64,000 nucleotides of DNA from an uncultured Aliiroseovarius sp. (lineage in GTDB: Bacteria > Pseudomonadota > Alphaproteobacteria > Rhodobacterales > Rhodobacteraceae): positions 558,001 through 622,000 of the forward strand of contig NZ_CANLNB010000001.1 of assembly GCF_947492455.1 (NCBI RefSeq). The letters are read 5' to 3'. The first letter of the stretch is position 1; every line of letters starts with the position of its first letter. Of the stretch, positions 25,413-34,651 are shown one piece after another. The notes under the pieces were generated by a model, which ran no database searches, was not told where the DNA came from, and was given only the letters and a program-made list of their open reading frames with translations. The position numbers and the translations under genes are program-made.

Positions 25413-26720
25413 TCAGCGTTTGATGTTGGTGGTTTCTTGCAGCATCTCGTCGACGGTCTGGATCACCTTCGCGTTCGAGCTATAAGCCCGCTGGGTTTGG
25501 ATCAGGTTGGTCAGCTCGCCCGCGACATCGGTGGTCGAACCTTCGCGCGCAAAGCCAACGACTTCGCCCGTCGGGCCGTCACCGGCATCCCACATGAAGA
25601 ACGAACCGCTTTCGGGTGACACCTGATAGGCTTGGTTCGAGATCGAGGTCAGGCCGTTCGGGTTCGACACATCGACCAGCGGCACCTGATAGATCGTGCG
25701 GATGAACCCGGTGTCATAGGTGGCTTTCAGGAAGCCATGTTCGTCGATCTGCACCGCGGTCAGGTTGCCCACCGGCGAGCCGTTCTTGGTGATGGCCACG
25801 GGGGCAAAGCTATCCGACAGTTGGGTCAGGCCGTTGGGGTCGCCGATCCCGCCGATGGTTAGCGACAACGGACCGCCTGCAACGGTCAGGTCCAACGTCC
25901 CGGCGGCGGCGTCATAGGCGCCGCCGGACACGACTGTGACCGAGGCGAGCGTACCGCCATCGGCGCGGCTGTCATCGAAGACCAGCGTGTATTCCCCGAT
26001 CACCGCCCCACCCGAGGCGCTGTCGGTGATCTGCATGGTCCAAGTATTCGAAGATCCGGTGCCCGGAACAGAGGGGGTAAAGCTGAAGTCCAGTGTCTCA
26101 GATGTGCCGAGGTTGCCGAAATATTCGACCGACAGCGGCAGTGGGGTGCCGGCAGCGCCTGCCTCCGTCTCGACCGCGGGCAGATTTACGCCAAGCTTCA
26201 TGTTGGTGGTCGGGTCGCCGGCGGTTTGGTTTGCGTTGATGACGACAGGTTCCAGCCCCACGCCCGTGTCGCGCGGATAGGTGCCCACATTGCCGTCTGC
26301 GTCTGCGGGCCAGCCCAATAGGACAAGCCCGGTTTCAGTTTTTAGGACGCCTTCGGAATCGGTGCGGAACGAACCGGTCGTGGTCATCATCATCGGCCGT
26401 TCGCCGGGGTTTGAATCGGCGTAGACCTCTTGCGTGACGGGCAGCATGCCGCGCCCGCCAACCGCGATGTCCATCGGATTCGAGGTCGAGATCAGCGGGC
26501 CATGCTCGTCGATCAATCGCTGCGTGGTCGTACGTACGCCGCCCGCCGAATAAGTACCGGATCCGGAATGCCCACCGATGACAAGGCTTTGGAAATCAGC
26601 CGTGGCCCGCTTGTAGCCAAATGTCGAAGAGTTCGCGATGTTGTCAGAAATCGTTGCCAATTTCGTTGCATGCGCATTCAGCCCGGACACGCCGGCACTT
26701 AGTGAGGAGGAAATCGTCAT
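25413..26720 (-). CDS. flgE: Flagellar hook protein FlgE
   Basis: A 435-residue axial protein. It begins with SSLSAGVSGLNAHATKLATI and DNIANSSTFGYKRA, the hook N-terminal signature, and ends in ELTNLIQTQRAYSSNAKVI with a short DEMLQETTNIKR tail. The central part is a variable Gly/Thr-rich beta domain exposed on the hook surface. It heads the flgE-flgK-flgL-flgI set and is preceded by a CtrA-like site and two palindromes. Confidence 0.94.
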   Translation of the reverse strand: MTISSSLSAGVSGLNAHATKLATISDNIANSSTFGYKRATADFQSLVIGGHSGSGTYSAGGVRTTTQRLIDEHGPLISTSNPMDIAVGGRGMLPVTQEVYADSNPGERPMMMTTTGSFRTDSEGVLKTETGLVLLGWPADADGNVGTYPRDTGVGLEPVVINANQTAGDPTTNMKLGVNLPAVETEAGAAGTPLPLSVEYFGNLGTSETLDFSFTPSVPGTGSSNTWTMQITDSASGGAVIGEYTLVFDDSRADGGTLASVTVVSGGAYDAAAGTLDLTVAGGPLSLTIGGIGDPNGLTQLSDSFAPVAITKNGSPVGNLTAVQIDEHGFLKATYDTGFIRTIYQVPLVDVSNPNGLTSISNQAYQVSPESGSFFMWDAGDGPTGEVVGFAREGSTTDVAGELTNLIQTQRAYSSNAKVIQTVDEMLQETTNIKR

Positions 26721-26776
26721 GGTGCGCCTTTCTGCTGCATCTACCTCTGGTCCGGGACAGAGTGGACCGGGTGTCC

Positions 26777-26808
26777 TTAACAGCCGCCTAATAGGCGCGA
26801 GATTCGCG
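26777..26808 (-). promoter_or_regulatory. CtrA-like site and tandem palindromes upstream of flgE
   Basis: TTAA-N7-CTAA (26777-26791) matches the CtrA box TTAA-N7-TTAA at seven of eight positions, 57-71 bases before the flgE start. It overlaps the perfect dyad CGCCTA-A-TAGGCG (26785-26797), which abuts CGCGA-GAT-TCGCG (26796-26808). CtrA activates flagellar genes in several Rhodobacterales, so control of flgE is plausible; binding is inferred. Confidence 0.4.
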
Positions 26809-26835
26809 ACGATTTCCCCTTAGCTTATGATTTCG

Positions 26836-27669
26836 TTACCTTTTCGAACGCAGCAGGATCAGCTCGATCCGGTTGTTGCGCGCGGCCATCGGGTTGGGTG
26901 TGACCGGTTCATGATCCGCGTGCCCGGTGACGCGCTGGACTTTATCGGGGGATTCGCCCAGCGATTCGTACAACCTGCGCACCGCATCAGCCCGGCCCGA
27001 GGACAGCTGCCACGCGGTGTTTTCAGCCACGACGACCGGTTGCGTGGCCACATGCCCTTCGATCGCGACACCGTTTTTTGCCAGGTCGAACACCTCGGCA
27101 ATGGTTGTCAGGATCTCTTCCAGGATCGGTGTGGGCGTTGTGGTCCCCGCATGGAACAGCGGGGCGTGATCCAGCGCGAAAATCTCGACCAGCAGGCCTT
27201 CGTCGGTCACGCGGGTCACGATATGGCGCCGAAGCTGGTCGCTGGTCATGCTTTCGCCGGACCGGCTGAGCAGCATCTCTTCGACCTCTTTCAGCTTGGC
27301 GGTTTCCTTTTCGCCGCTTTCGCCGGAACTGTCGGCCTGATTTCCGTCTTTGGAGGCTGCAGGATCACGCGGAACGCCGCCTGTGCCGGTTTGCGACAGG
27401 CTTTCTTCGCTTAGCACGCTGTCGCCCCCGAAAGACCCGCTGCCACCGCCCGACACGCGGGTGATTGGAATTGTTGGACTGAAATAATCCGCGATCCCCT
27501 TGCGCTGCTTTTCTGTGGTCGCGTTCAACAGCCACATCAGCAGGAAGAACGCCATCATCGCGGTCACGAAATCCGCATAGGCCACTTTCCATGCACCACC
27601 ATGGTGACCATCACCGCCACCCTTTTTGATCTTCTTGATAATTACCGGAGCTTGTTCATTCGAACGCAT
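26836..27669 (-). CDS. motB: Flagellar stator protein MotB-like
   Basis: A 277-residue stator subunit. One N-terminal membrane span holds the proton-carrying aspartate (YADFVTAMMAFFLLMWLL). A Gly/Ser-rich linker (about 70-125) leads to a C-terminal OmpA-like peptidoglycan-binding domain (about 140-275, with IEGHVATQ and VTGHADHEPV). The lysine-rich N-terminus (IIKKIKKGGGDGHHGG) is typical of alphaproteobacterial MotB. No motA is adjacent, so MotA must be encoded elsewhere. It is 115 bases upstream of flgE and divergent from hmgA. Confidence 0.9.
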   Translation of the reverse strand: MRSNEQAPVIIKKIKKGGGDGHHGGAWKVAYADFVTAMMAFFLLMWLLNATTEKQRKGIADYFSPTIPITRVSGGGSGSFGGDSVLSEESLSQTGTGGVPRDPAASKDGNQADSSGESGEKETAKLKEVEEMLLSRSGESMTSDQLRRHIVTRVTDEGLLVEIFALDHAPLFHAGTTTPTPILEEILTTIAEVFDLAKNGVAIEGHVATQPVVVAENTAWQLSSGRADAVRRLYESLGESPDKVQRVTGHADHEPVTPNPMAARNNRIELILLRSKR

Positions 27670-27761
27670 CCCACCACCTCATTTTTCACCCAAGGTCAGG
27701 GATAGCAGCACCAAGTTTCCATCGGCTTAACTATTCAAATTGTTGCGATTTCATTACTTCT

Positions 27762-27812
27762 CATGTGAAGCATCGCTTTTTCTTGACTTCGTTTCACATG
27801 CAACGATATCAT
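27762..27812 (+). promoter_or_regulatory. Putative hmgA promoter with flanking operator dyad
   Basis: A TTGACT -35-like element (27783-27788) and TATCAT -10-like element (27807-27812) are spaced by 18 bases. They are bracketed by the inverted pair CATGTGAA (27762-27769) and TTCACATG (27793-27800). The dyad overlaps the spacer, as expected for a repressor site controlling the homogentisate operon. Confidence 0.45.
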
Positions 27813-27859
27813 TATCGCGCAACAGGATGGCCCATCTGGGCATTGAAACGGATCGACTT

Positions 27860-29212
27860 ATGAACAAGCATAGCCCCTCGCGCGAGATGCAGCGCGCGGT
27901 GTCAGCCGTTGGCACCGAAACGCATTACATGCCCGGTTGGGCGAATGATTTCGAAACCGAGGCTCTGCCCGGCGCGCTGCCGCAAGGCATGAACAGCCCG
28001 CAGAAATGCGAATATGGCCTGTATGGCGAGCAGCTGTCCGGCACCGCTTTCACCGCCAACCCGCCCGAGCGCACCTGGACCTATCGCATCCGTCCGTCGG
28101 TGAAGCACTCGGCCCGCTACACCAAGATCGATGTGCCCTATTGGAAATCTGCGCCATGCGTGGATCCGGACGTGATTTCGCTGGGTCAGTACCGATGGGA
28201 TCCGGTGCCGACGACTGAGGGTCTGAACTGGATCACCGGTATGCGCACCATGACCACGGCGGGCGATGTGAACACGCAGGTCGGTATGGCCAGCCACGTC
28301 TATTTGGTCACCGAGTCGATGGTCGACGACTATTTCTTCTCGGCTGACAGCGAACTGCTGGTTGTGCCGCAGGAAGGCAAGCTGCGGTTCTATACGGAAC
28401 TGGGCATCATCGACCTTGCGCCGCAGGAAATCGGCATCATCCCGCGTGGGCTGGTCTATCGCGTCGAGCTTCTGGAAGGCCCCGCACGCGGCTTCGTCTG
28501 TGAAAACTACGGCCAGAAATTCGAACTTCCGGGACGTGGCCCCATCGGCGCGAACTGCATGGCCAACCCGCGTGACTTCAAAGCCCCTGTTGCGGCCTAT
28601 GAAGACCGCGAAGTGCCGTCGACCATCACCATCAAATGGTGCGGTCAGTTCCACAAGACCGAGATCGGCCAGTCGCCGCTGGACGTGGTCGCGTGGCACG
28701 GCAACTACGCGCCTTACAAATACGACCTGACCACATACTGCCCGGTCGGCGCGATCCTGTTTGACCACCCGGACCCTTCGATCTTCACCGTGCTGACAGC
28801 GCCCTCGGGTCAGCCCGGCACCGCGAACATCGACTTCGTTCTGTTCCGCGAACGCTGGATGGTGGCGGAAAACACCTTCCGTCCGCCGTGGTATCACAAG
28901 AACATCATGTCCGAACTGATGGGCAATATTTACGGCCAGTATGACGCCAAGCCGCAGGGCTTCGTCCCCGGTGGTGTGTCCTTGCACAACATGATGCTGC
29001 CGCACGGGCCGGATCGTGATGCTTTTGAAGGCGCCTCGAATTCGAACCTCGGTCCGGAGAAGCTGGACAACACCATGTCCTTCATGTTCGAGACCCGCTT
29101 CCCGCAGCATCTGACAGCCTTTGCGGCGAACGAAGCCCCGCTGCAGGACGATTACATCGACTGTTGGGACAGCCTTGAGAAGAAGTTCGACGGGACGCCC
29201 GGCAAGAAATGA
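27860..29212 (+). CDS. hmgA: Homogentisate 1,2-dioxygenase
   Basis: A roughly 450-residue enzyme that opens the ring of homogentisate to maleylacetoacetate with non-haem iron. Diagnostic segments are [35 protein letters not shown] and [13 protein letters not shown] in the N-terminal half. The C-terminal part has the iron-site region [18 protein letters not shown] and [15 protein letters not shown]. The ATG at 27860 is preferred since the family N-terminus begins close to it; an in-frame ATG at 27827 is possible, while starts before that would lie within the promoter. Its stop overlaps the maiA start (ATGA), so the two are coupled. Confidence 0.95.
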   Translation: MNKHSPSREMQRAVSAVGTETHYMPGWANDFETEALPGALPQGMNSPQKCEYGLYGEQLSGTAFTANPPERTWTYRIRPSVKHSARYTKIDVPYWKSAPCVDPDVISLGQYRWDPVPTTEGLNWITGMRTMTTAGDVNTQVGMASHVYLVTESMVDDYFFSADSELLVVPQEGKLRFYTELGIIDLAPQEIGIIPRGLVYRVELLEGPARGFVCENYGQKFELPGRGPIGANCMANPRDFKAPVAAYEDREVPSTITIKWCGQFHKTEIGQSPLDVVAWHGNYAPYKYDLTTYCPVGAILFDHPDPSIFTVLTAPSGQPGTANIDFVLFRERWMVAENTFRPPWYHKNIMSELMGNIYGQYDAKPQGFVPGGVSLHNMMLPHGPDRDAFEGASNSNLGPEKLDNTMSFMFETRFPQHLTAFAANEAPLQDDYIDCWDSLEKKFDGTPGKK

Positions 29213-29850
29213 TGAAACTGTATGGATACTGGCGGTCCACGGCGGCCTATCGCGTGCGGATTGCGCTGAACCTGAAAGGGCTCAGCGCCGAGCATGTCTC
29301 GGTCCATCTTGTGAAAGATGGCGGGCAGCAGCACGCGGAAGATTACGTGGCCAAGAACCCGACCCATCTGGTGCCCTCGCTGGAACTGGAGGACGGCACC
29401 GTCCTGACCCAGTCGCTGGCGATCATTGACTATCTTGAGGCCGTTCAACCGGACCCGGCGCTTCTGCCTGCCGATCCGGTCGCCCGCGCCAAGGTTCTGG
29501 CCGCAGCCCATGTCATCGCGATGGACATCCACCCGGTGAACAACCTGCGCGTGGCGGGGCATCTGGGCGACAGGTTCGGTGCGGATGCCGAGGCCAAACG
29601 CCAATGGATGATCCACTGGATGGACGTGGGCTTTGCCGCCCTTGAACAGATGGTCGACAAGGACAGCACATTTGCCTTTGGCGACACGCCGACGCTGGCA
29701 GACATTTGCCTTGTCGCACAGTACTATAACGCACGGCGCTGGGGGGTCGATCTGACCGCCTATCCGCGTCTGACCGAAATCGAAGAAACCTGTCTGGCCC
29801 TGCCTGCTTTCGCCGATGCGCGACCCGAGGCACAGCCAGATGCCGAGTGA
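29209..29850 (+). CDS. maiA: Maleylacetoacetate isomerase (zeta-class GST)
   Basis: A 213-residue glutathione S-transferase-fold protein. [20 protein letters not shown] carries the zeta-class SSxxxYRVRIAL-type active-site motif, here with STAAYRVR. The all-helical domain contains [10 protein letters not shown], also zeta-class. It isomerises maleylacetoacetate to fumarylacetoacetate using glutathione. It is translationally coupled to hmgA and followed eight bases later by the fumarylacetoacetase gene, giving the complete lower homogentisate pathway. Confidence 0.93.
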   Translation: MMKLYGYWRSTAAYRVRIALNLKGLSAEHVSVHLVKDGGQQHAEDYVAKNPTHLVPSLELEDGTVLTQSLAIIDYLEAVQPDPALLPADPVARAKVLAAAHVIAMDIHPVNNLRVAGHLGDRFGADAEAKRQWMIHWMDVGFAALEQMVDKDSTFAFGDTPTLADICLVAQYYNARRWGVDLTAYPRLTEIEETCLALPAFADARPEAQPDAE

Positions 29851-29857
29851 GGATCAC

Positions 29858-31117
29858 ATGAGCCAACTGAAAAAGTCATGGGTGGACAGCGCGAACTCTG
29901 CCGAGACCCCCTTTCCCCTGAACAATCTGCCGTATGGTGTATTCTCGACCGCCGATAGCGAGCCGCGTTGTGGTGTCGCCATCGGGGATATGATCCTTGA
30001 TATGCAGGCCGCTGAAGAGGCTGGCCTGATCGAGATCGGGGACGAGCCCGTTTTCGACGTTCCCTTCTGGAACGAGCTGATGGAGCTGGGTTCGGACGCA
30101 TGGGCCGCCCTGCGTGCCCGTCTGGAGCAGTTGCTGGCCGAAGGGTCGACCGAGCGTGACGCGGTTGAACCCCTGCTGGTTGCCCAAGCCGAAGCCGAAC
30201 TGCACATGCCGTTCCTTGTCTCGGAATACACTGACTTCTACGCCGGTCGTCAGCACGCCGCGAACATGGGCGCGATCCTGCGTGGCTCGCCCGATCTGCC
30301 CGCCAACTGGCTGCATATTCCGATCGGCTATAACGGTCGTGCGTCGTCCGTTGTGATCTCGGGCACGCCGATCCACCGCCCGAACGGTCAGCGCAAAGCG
30401 CCCGACGCCGAGATGCCAAGCTTTGGCCCCTCGATGCGTCTGGATATCGAGCTGGAAATGGGGGCCATTGTTGGCAAACCCTCCGCGTTCGGTCAGCCGA
30501 TCACCGTAGACGAAGCCGACGACATGATCTTCGGCTATGTGCTGCTGAACGACTGGTCCGCCCGCGATATCCAGGGCTGGGAATACCAACCGCTCGGCCC
30601 GTTCCAGGGTAAAGCCTTCGGCACCTCGATTTCCCCGTGGATCGTCACCGCCGCCGCTCTGGAAGAGTTCCGCGCCCCCACGCCGGAACGCGAGAAAGAG
30701 CTGCTGCCCTATCTGGATGGCACCAAAGACGGTCTTTACGACATCGAGCTTCAGGTACTGATGCAGCCCGAAGGCGCCGACAAGGCAAGCGTTGTGGGCG
30801 AAACCAACTACACCCGCATGTATTACTCGGCCGCCGAACAGCTGTGCCACCACGCGATTGGCGGCTGTGCGATGAACGTGGGCGATCTGCTGGGATCGGG
30901 TACGATCTCGGGTCCGACGAAGACTGAATATGGCTCGCTGATGGAGATGAGCTGGGCAGGCCGCGAGCCCTTCACGCTGGATACTGGCGAAACCCGTACA
31001 TTCATTGAAGACGGCGACACCCTGACCCTGCGCGGTGCCGCCAAAGGTGACGGCTTCCAGATCGGCTTTGGCGATTGCGTCGGGCAGATCCTGCCTGCCG
31101 TTAGCTGGCCCAAGTAA
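29858..31117 (+). CDS. fahA: Fumarylacetoacetase
   Basis: A 419-residue FAH enzyme that cleaves fumarylacetoacetate to fumarate and acetoacetate. The metal-binding and catalytic region is visible as SEYTDFYAGRQHAANMG, HIPIGYNGRASSVV, LDIELEMGAIVG and LLNDWSARDIQGWEY. The N-terminal SH3-like domain (about 1-115) is present. The start at 29858 follows the maiA stop with a GAGGA site; an in-frame earlier start would overlap maiA by 35 bases. Length matches the family. Confidence 0.95.
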   Translation: MSQLKKSWVDSANSAETPFPLNNLPYGVFSTADSEPRCGVAIGDMILDMQAAEEAGLIEIGDEPVFDVPFWNELMELGSDAWAALRARLEQLLAEGSTERDAVEPLLVAQAEAELHMPFLVSEYTDFYAGRQHAANMGAILRGSPDLPANWLHIPIGYNGRASSVVISGTPIHRPNGQRKAPDAEMPSFGPSMRLDIELEMGAIVGKPSAFGQPITVDEADDMIFGYVLLNDWSARDIQGWEYQPLGPFQGKAFGTSISPWIVTAAALEEFRAPTPEREKELLPYLDGTKDGLYDIELQVLMQPEGADKASVVGETNYTRMYYSAAEQLCHHAIGGCAMNVGDLLGSGTISGPTKTEYGSLMEMSWAGREPFTLDTGETRTFIEDGDTLTLRGAAKGDGFQIGFGDCVGQILPAVSWPK

Positions 31118-31132
31118 ATGGCGGTCTGGGCA

Positions 31133-31699
31133 TCATCCCCCTGCGCTTTGCCATTCGAGGATCGCCTCGGATGGTACCAGCAGCATGATGATGTTCAGCG
31201 CCAGTCCATCGCGGATCAGGAAGGTGGTCAGCACTTCAAAGCCCACGATGATCAGGATGCTGAGCCAGACGGGCAGACGAAGTGCCAGCCAGAAGCCAAG
31301 GAACATGGCCGCCAAATCCGCGGCCGAGTTCACCACGCTGTCGCCCCAATATTCGCCGGACACGGTGAACTCGCGATAGCGCTGGATCACGGCTTCGGTG
31401 TTTTCGGCCACCTCCCACGCGCCCTCGATGATGGTGGACACCAGCAGCCGCCAGCCAAGGGTAAAGCGGCGCATGAAAAGGAAGGTCGCGCCGTAGAACA
31501 GGATGCCGTGGATCAGATGGCTGGGGGAATACCAGTCCAGCAGATGCTGCGAGCCCTGACCGCTGTCATCTCCGGCATACCACAGCAGGGTATAGCCGCA
31601 GGGACATGAGAAATTACGACCCATTGCCAGCAGGGTGACCAGCGTGGCGACGGACACAAACACAACGCCCCAATAGGGCAAGAAACGACGATCAAACAT
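31133..31699 (-). CDS. UPF0314 (DUF2585) membrane protein
   Basis: A 188-residue inner-membrane protein with about five hydrophobic segments. It carries the family hallmark FSCPCGYTLLWYAGDDSGQG and the polar cluster WYSPSHLIHGILFYG, with conserved Cys, Asp, Ser and His facing the membrane. A second conserved patch is EGAWEVAENTEAVIQRYR. The function of UPF0314 is unknown. It is convergent with fahA, 15 bases apart, and its start lies 53 bases from the divergent MBL-fold gene. Confidence 0.85.
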   Translation of the reverse strand: MFDRRFLPYWGVVFVSVATLVTLLAMGRNFSCPCGYTLLWYAGDDSGQGSQHLLDWYSPSHLIHGILFYGATFLFMRRFTLGWRLLVSTIIEGAWEVAENTEAVIQRYREFTVSGEYWGDSVVNSAADLAAMFLGFWLALRLPVWLSILIIVGFEVLTTFLIRDGLALNIIMLLVPSEAILEWQSAGG

Positions 31700-31751
31700 A
31701 AGGGCAAGGGATCACCAACCCGCGCGCTTGTCCAGAAAGGAAAACCGGACC

Positions 31752-32702
31752 ATGGCAAAGGCATTCGCGTCGCAAGGCGACATGACCGAAAAGAAAATCA
31801 CCTTCGACCAGATCGGTGACGGGCTGTATGCCTTCACCGCCGAGGGCGACCCGAACTCGGGCGTGATCATTGGCGATGACAGCGTCATGATCGTTGAAGC
31901 TCAGGCGACCCCGCGTCTGGCCAACAAAGTGATCGAATGCGTGCGTTCGGTGACCGATAAGCCGATCAGCCACTTGGTTCTGACCCACTATCACGCCGTA
32001 CGCGTGCTGGGTGCATCGGCATATGGTGCGGATCAGATCATTATGGGTGACCAAGCCCGTGCGATGGTTGTGGAACGCGGTCAGGAAGACTGGGACAGCG
32101 AATTCCAACGCTTCCCGCGTCTGTTCGAAGGCCACGAATCAATCCCGGGCCTGACCTACCCGACCACCACGTTCTCGGATGACATGACCGTCTATCTGGG
32201 CAACCGCCGCATCGACCTGATGCATCTGGGCCGCGCCCACACGTCGGGCGATATCGTGATCCACGTGCCGGACCAGAACGTCATGTTTACCGGCGACATC
32301 GTAGAAGATCACTCGGCTTGCTATTGCGGCGACGGTCACTTCTCGGATTGGGGCGACACGCTGGACAACATCGCGTCCTTCGACGTGGACGCCATCGCGC
32401 CGGGCCGTGGTGGAGCACTGATCGGCAAAGAAGCCGTCGAGCGCGCCATCGAAAGCACCCGCGACTTCGTTTACAGCACCTACGCCCCGGCCGCCAAAGT
32501 GGCCGCCCGTGGTGGCTCGCTGAAAGAAGCCTGGGATGCTGTCCGCGCCGAGTGCGATCCAAAATTCGCAGACTATGCCATCTACGAGCATTGCCTGCCC
32601 TTCAACGTCGCCCGCGCCTATGACGAAGCGCGCGGCATCGACACCCCCCGCATCTGGACCGCCCAGCGCGATCTGGAAATGTGGGAGGCCCTGCAGGGCT
32701 AA
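31752..32702 (+). CDS. MBL-fold hydrolase-like protein with altered metal motif
   Basis: A 316-residue metallo-beta-lactamase-fold protein. The usual first motif HxHxDH reads THYHAVRVLG, so the first two histidines are kept while the Asp and third His that bind the second zinc are Val and Arg. Later ligand positions are visible in HLGRAHTSGD and FTGDIVEDHSA. A one-metal enzyme or a changed chemistry is therefore likely. The ATG at 31752 is favoured over an in-frame 31728. It precedes a flavin monooxygenase and a DUF2783 gene; a role in aromatic degradation is inferred from context. Confidence 0.85.
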   Translation: MAKAFASQGDMTEKKITFDQIGDGLYAFTAEGDPNSGVIIGDDSVMIVEAQATPRLANKVIECVRSVTDKPISHLVLTHYHAVRVLGASAYGADQIIMGDQARAMVVERGQEDWDSEFQRFPRLFEGHESIPGLTYPTTTFSDDMTVYLGNRRIDLMHLGRAHTSGDIVIHVPDQNVMFTGDIVEDHSACYCGDGHFSDWGDTLDNIASFDVDAIAPGRGGALIGKEAVERAIESTRDFVYSTYAPAAKVAARGGSLKEAWDAVRAECDPKFADYAIYEHCLPFNVARAYDEARGIDTPRIWTAQRDLEMWEALQG

Positions 32703-32768
32703 GACCTTTGGGGTTCGGCCACGAGGGTCGGACCCCACACGAAACGCGCGCAGCCGGAGGAGAACCCG

Positions 32769-34391
32769 ATGTTCGACGATAGATACACGCTTGCGTACAA
32801 GCGCTATCCTTATAAGAAATCTGCCGATCAGGATGCGGCCACGCCCGTGCGCCATCCGGTCGTGGTTATGGGAGGAGGACCCATCGGTGTGGCCACAGCG
32901 CTGGACCTTGGCCGCCAAGGCATCCCGACGCTGGTGCTGGACGACCACGAAGGCGTCGGCATGGGTTCGCGCGCGATTTGTTTCGCCAAGCGCTGCCTTG
33001 AGGTTGCGGGCCGTTATGGCTGCGGCAAGCCGATGGTCGACAAAGGCGTTGTGTGGAACATCGGTAAGGTGTTCAACAAGGACGATCAGGTCTTTGAATT
33101 CAACCTTCTACCCGAAGAAGGTCACGAATACCCCGCCTTCATCAACATGCAGCAGCCCTATTATGAAAGCTTCCAGCTGGACCGCTTTGAAGAGCTGCAG
33201 AAGGACGGCGCGCCGATCGAAATTCGCGGCAAGAACCGCGTGGATTCGGTCGAGGTCCATGACGATTACGTCACCTTAAATATCATGACCCCGGACGGCC
33301 CCTATACAATCGAAGCCGATTGGCTGATTGGCTGTGACGGGGCATCCTCGCCCCTGCGCACGATGCTGGATCTGGACTTCACCGGGAAGGTCTTCCAAGA
33401 CAGCTTCCTGATTGCTGACATCAAGATGAAGAACGACGATTTCCCGACCGAGCGTTGGTTCTGGTTTGAACCCACCCATGGTGGCGGCGCGTCGACCCTT
33501 TTGCACAAGCAGCCCGACGATGTCTGGCGCGTTGACTTCCAGATCGGCTGGGATGTCGACCGCACCGAAGAGATGAAAGAGGAAAACATCCGCCGTCGTC
33601 TGGACGCCTTCCTTGGCGAAAACGTGCAGTACGACATGGTCTGGTCCTCGATCTACACGTTCCAGTGCAAGCGCATGGACAGCTTCCGCCATGGCCGCGT
33701 GTTCTTTGCCGGGGACGCCGCACACCAAGTGTCGCCCTTCGGCGCACGTGGCGCAAACTCGGGCATGCAGGACGTGGACAACCTGGGTTGGAAACTGGGC
33801 ATGGTTATGCGCGGTGAAGCACCCGACAGCCTGCTGGATACCTACAACTACGAGCGTATCCACGGCGCGGATGAGAACATCCTGAACTCGACCCGTTCGA
33901 CCGACTTCATCACTCCGAAATCAGAGATGAGCCGTGTCCTGCGTGATGCTGTTCTGGACCTGTCCGAGAAGCACGAATTTGCCCGCCCGATGGTGAACTC
34001 GGGTCGCCTGTCGGTGCCCTGCACCTATGATGGCTCGCCGCTTAACTCGGCCGATGCGCTGGACGGTCCCGCGCGGTCGCGTCCCGGTTCGGTCTGCCCT
34101 GATGCGCCGCTGGGGGATGACTTCCTGCTGAACAAGCTGGGCGACAAGTTCATCCTGCTGACCATCGACGCTGACGCCCCCGACATGATCGAGGAAGCCG
34201 GCATCAAGGTCGAGCGTCTGGCCCTGTCGACTGCTGACGACAAGACGGGCGCTCTGCGCGAGCGGTACTTGGGTGACAACGACAAAGCCGTCTATCTGAT
34301 CCGCCCGGATCAGCACGTCGCGGCCCGTCGCCCCAGCTTTGATGAAAACCAGATCCGCGCCGCGATCCGTCGCGCCATCGGTAAGGAGTAA
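32769..34391 (+). CDS. FAD-dependent aromatic monooxygenase (PheA/TfdB, MhpA-like)
   Basis: A 540-residue class A flavoprotein hydroxylase. The Rossmann motif is VVVMGGGPIGVATALDLGRQ (about 31-50), the middle motif is DWLIGCDGASSPLR and the flavin ribityl motif is RVFFAGDAAHQVSPFGARG. A thioredoxin-like C-terminal domain (about 425-540) ends the chain, as in phenol hydroxylase-type enzymes. It probably hydroxylates a phenolic acid. Location behind hmgA-maiA-fahA suggests it could make homogentisate or a related diphenol, which is inference. Confidence 0.87.
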   Translation: MFDDRYTLAYKRYPYKKSADQDAATPVRHPVVVMGGGPIGVATALDLGRQGIPTLVLDDHEGVGMGSRAICFAKRCLEVAGRYGCGKPMVDKGVVWNIGKVFNKDDQVFEFNLLPEEGHEYPAFINMQQPYYESFQLDRFEELQKDGAPIEIRGKNRVDSVEVHDDYVTLNIMTPDGPYTIEADWLIGCDGASSPLRTMLDLDFTGKVFQDSFLIADIKMKNDDFPTERWFWFEPTHGGGASTLLHKQPDDVWRVDFQIGWDVDRTEEMKEENIRRRLDAFLGENVQYDMVWSSIYTFQCKRMDSFRHGRVFFAGDAAHQVSPFGARGANSGMQDVDNLGWKLGMVMRGEAPDSLLDTYNYERIHGADENILNSTRSTDFITPKSEMSRVLRDAVLDLSEKHEFARPMVNSGRLSVPCTYDGSPLNSADALDGPARSRPGSVCPDAPLGDDFLLNKLGDKFILLTIDADAPDMIEEAGIKVERLALSTADDKTGALRERYLGDNDKAVYLIRPDQHVAARRPSFDENQIRAAIRRAIGKE

Positions 34392-34396
34392 GCCCC

Positions 34397-34585
34397 ATGA
34401 CTGATCTGATCCTGACCCCGAACATCGACGGTGTGGACGATTTCTATGCCGAGCTCATCGCCGCGCATGAAGGTCTGTCGAAAGAAGACAGCGACGCCCT
34501 GAACGCACGCCTTGTGCTGGTTCTGGCCAACCACGTGGGTGACCGCGAGGTGCTGAGCCAGGCTCTGAAAGCGGCCGAGAAGTAA
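34397..34585 (+). CDS. DUF2783 small protein
   Basis: A 62-residue, mostly helical, acidic protein (VDDFYAELIAAHEGLSKEDS, then LNARLVLVLANHVGDREV). It matches DUF2783, a short family typically encoded beside this type of flavin monooxygenase in Rhodobacterales. It begins five bases after the monooxygenase stop. A subunit or chaperone role for the monooxygenase would fit; function is unknown. Confidence 0.83.
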   Translation: MTDLILTPNIDGVDDFYAELIAAHEGLSKEDSDALNARLVLVLANHVGDREVLSQALKAAEK

Positions 34586-34613
34586 GGCTGAACTTTCAGT
34601 CTGTGGACACAAG

Positions 34614-34643
34614 AAGGGCCCGTGCATATCTGCGCGGGCCCTT
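34614..34643. terminator. Bidirectional terminator after DUF2783 and peroxiredoxin genes
   Basis: AAGGGCCCG (34614-34622) and CGGGCCCTT (34635-34643) form a perfect nine-base stem between convergent stops at 34585 and 34652. A-rich and T-rich flanks suit termination in both directions. Confidence 0.75.
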
Positions 34644-34651
34644 TCGTTTGC

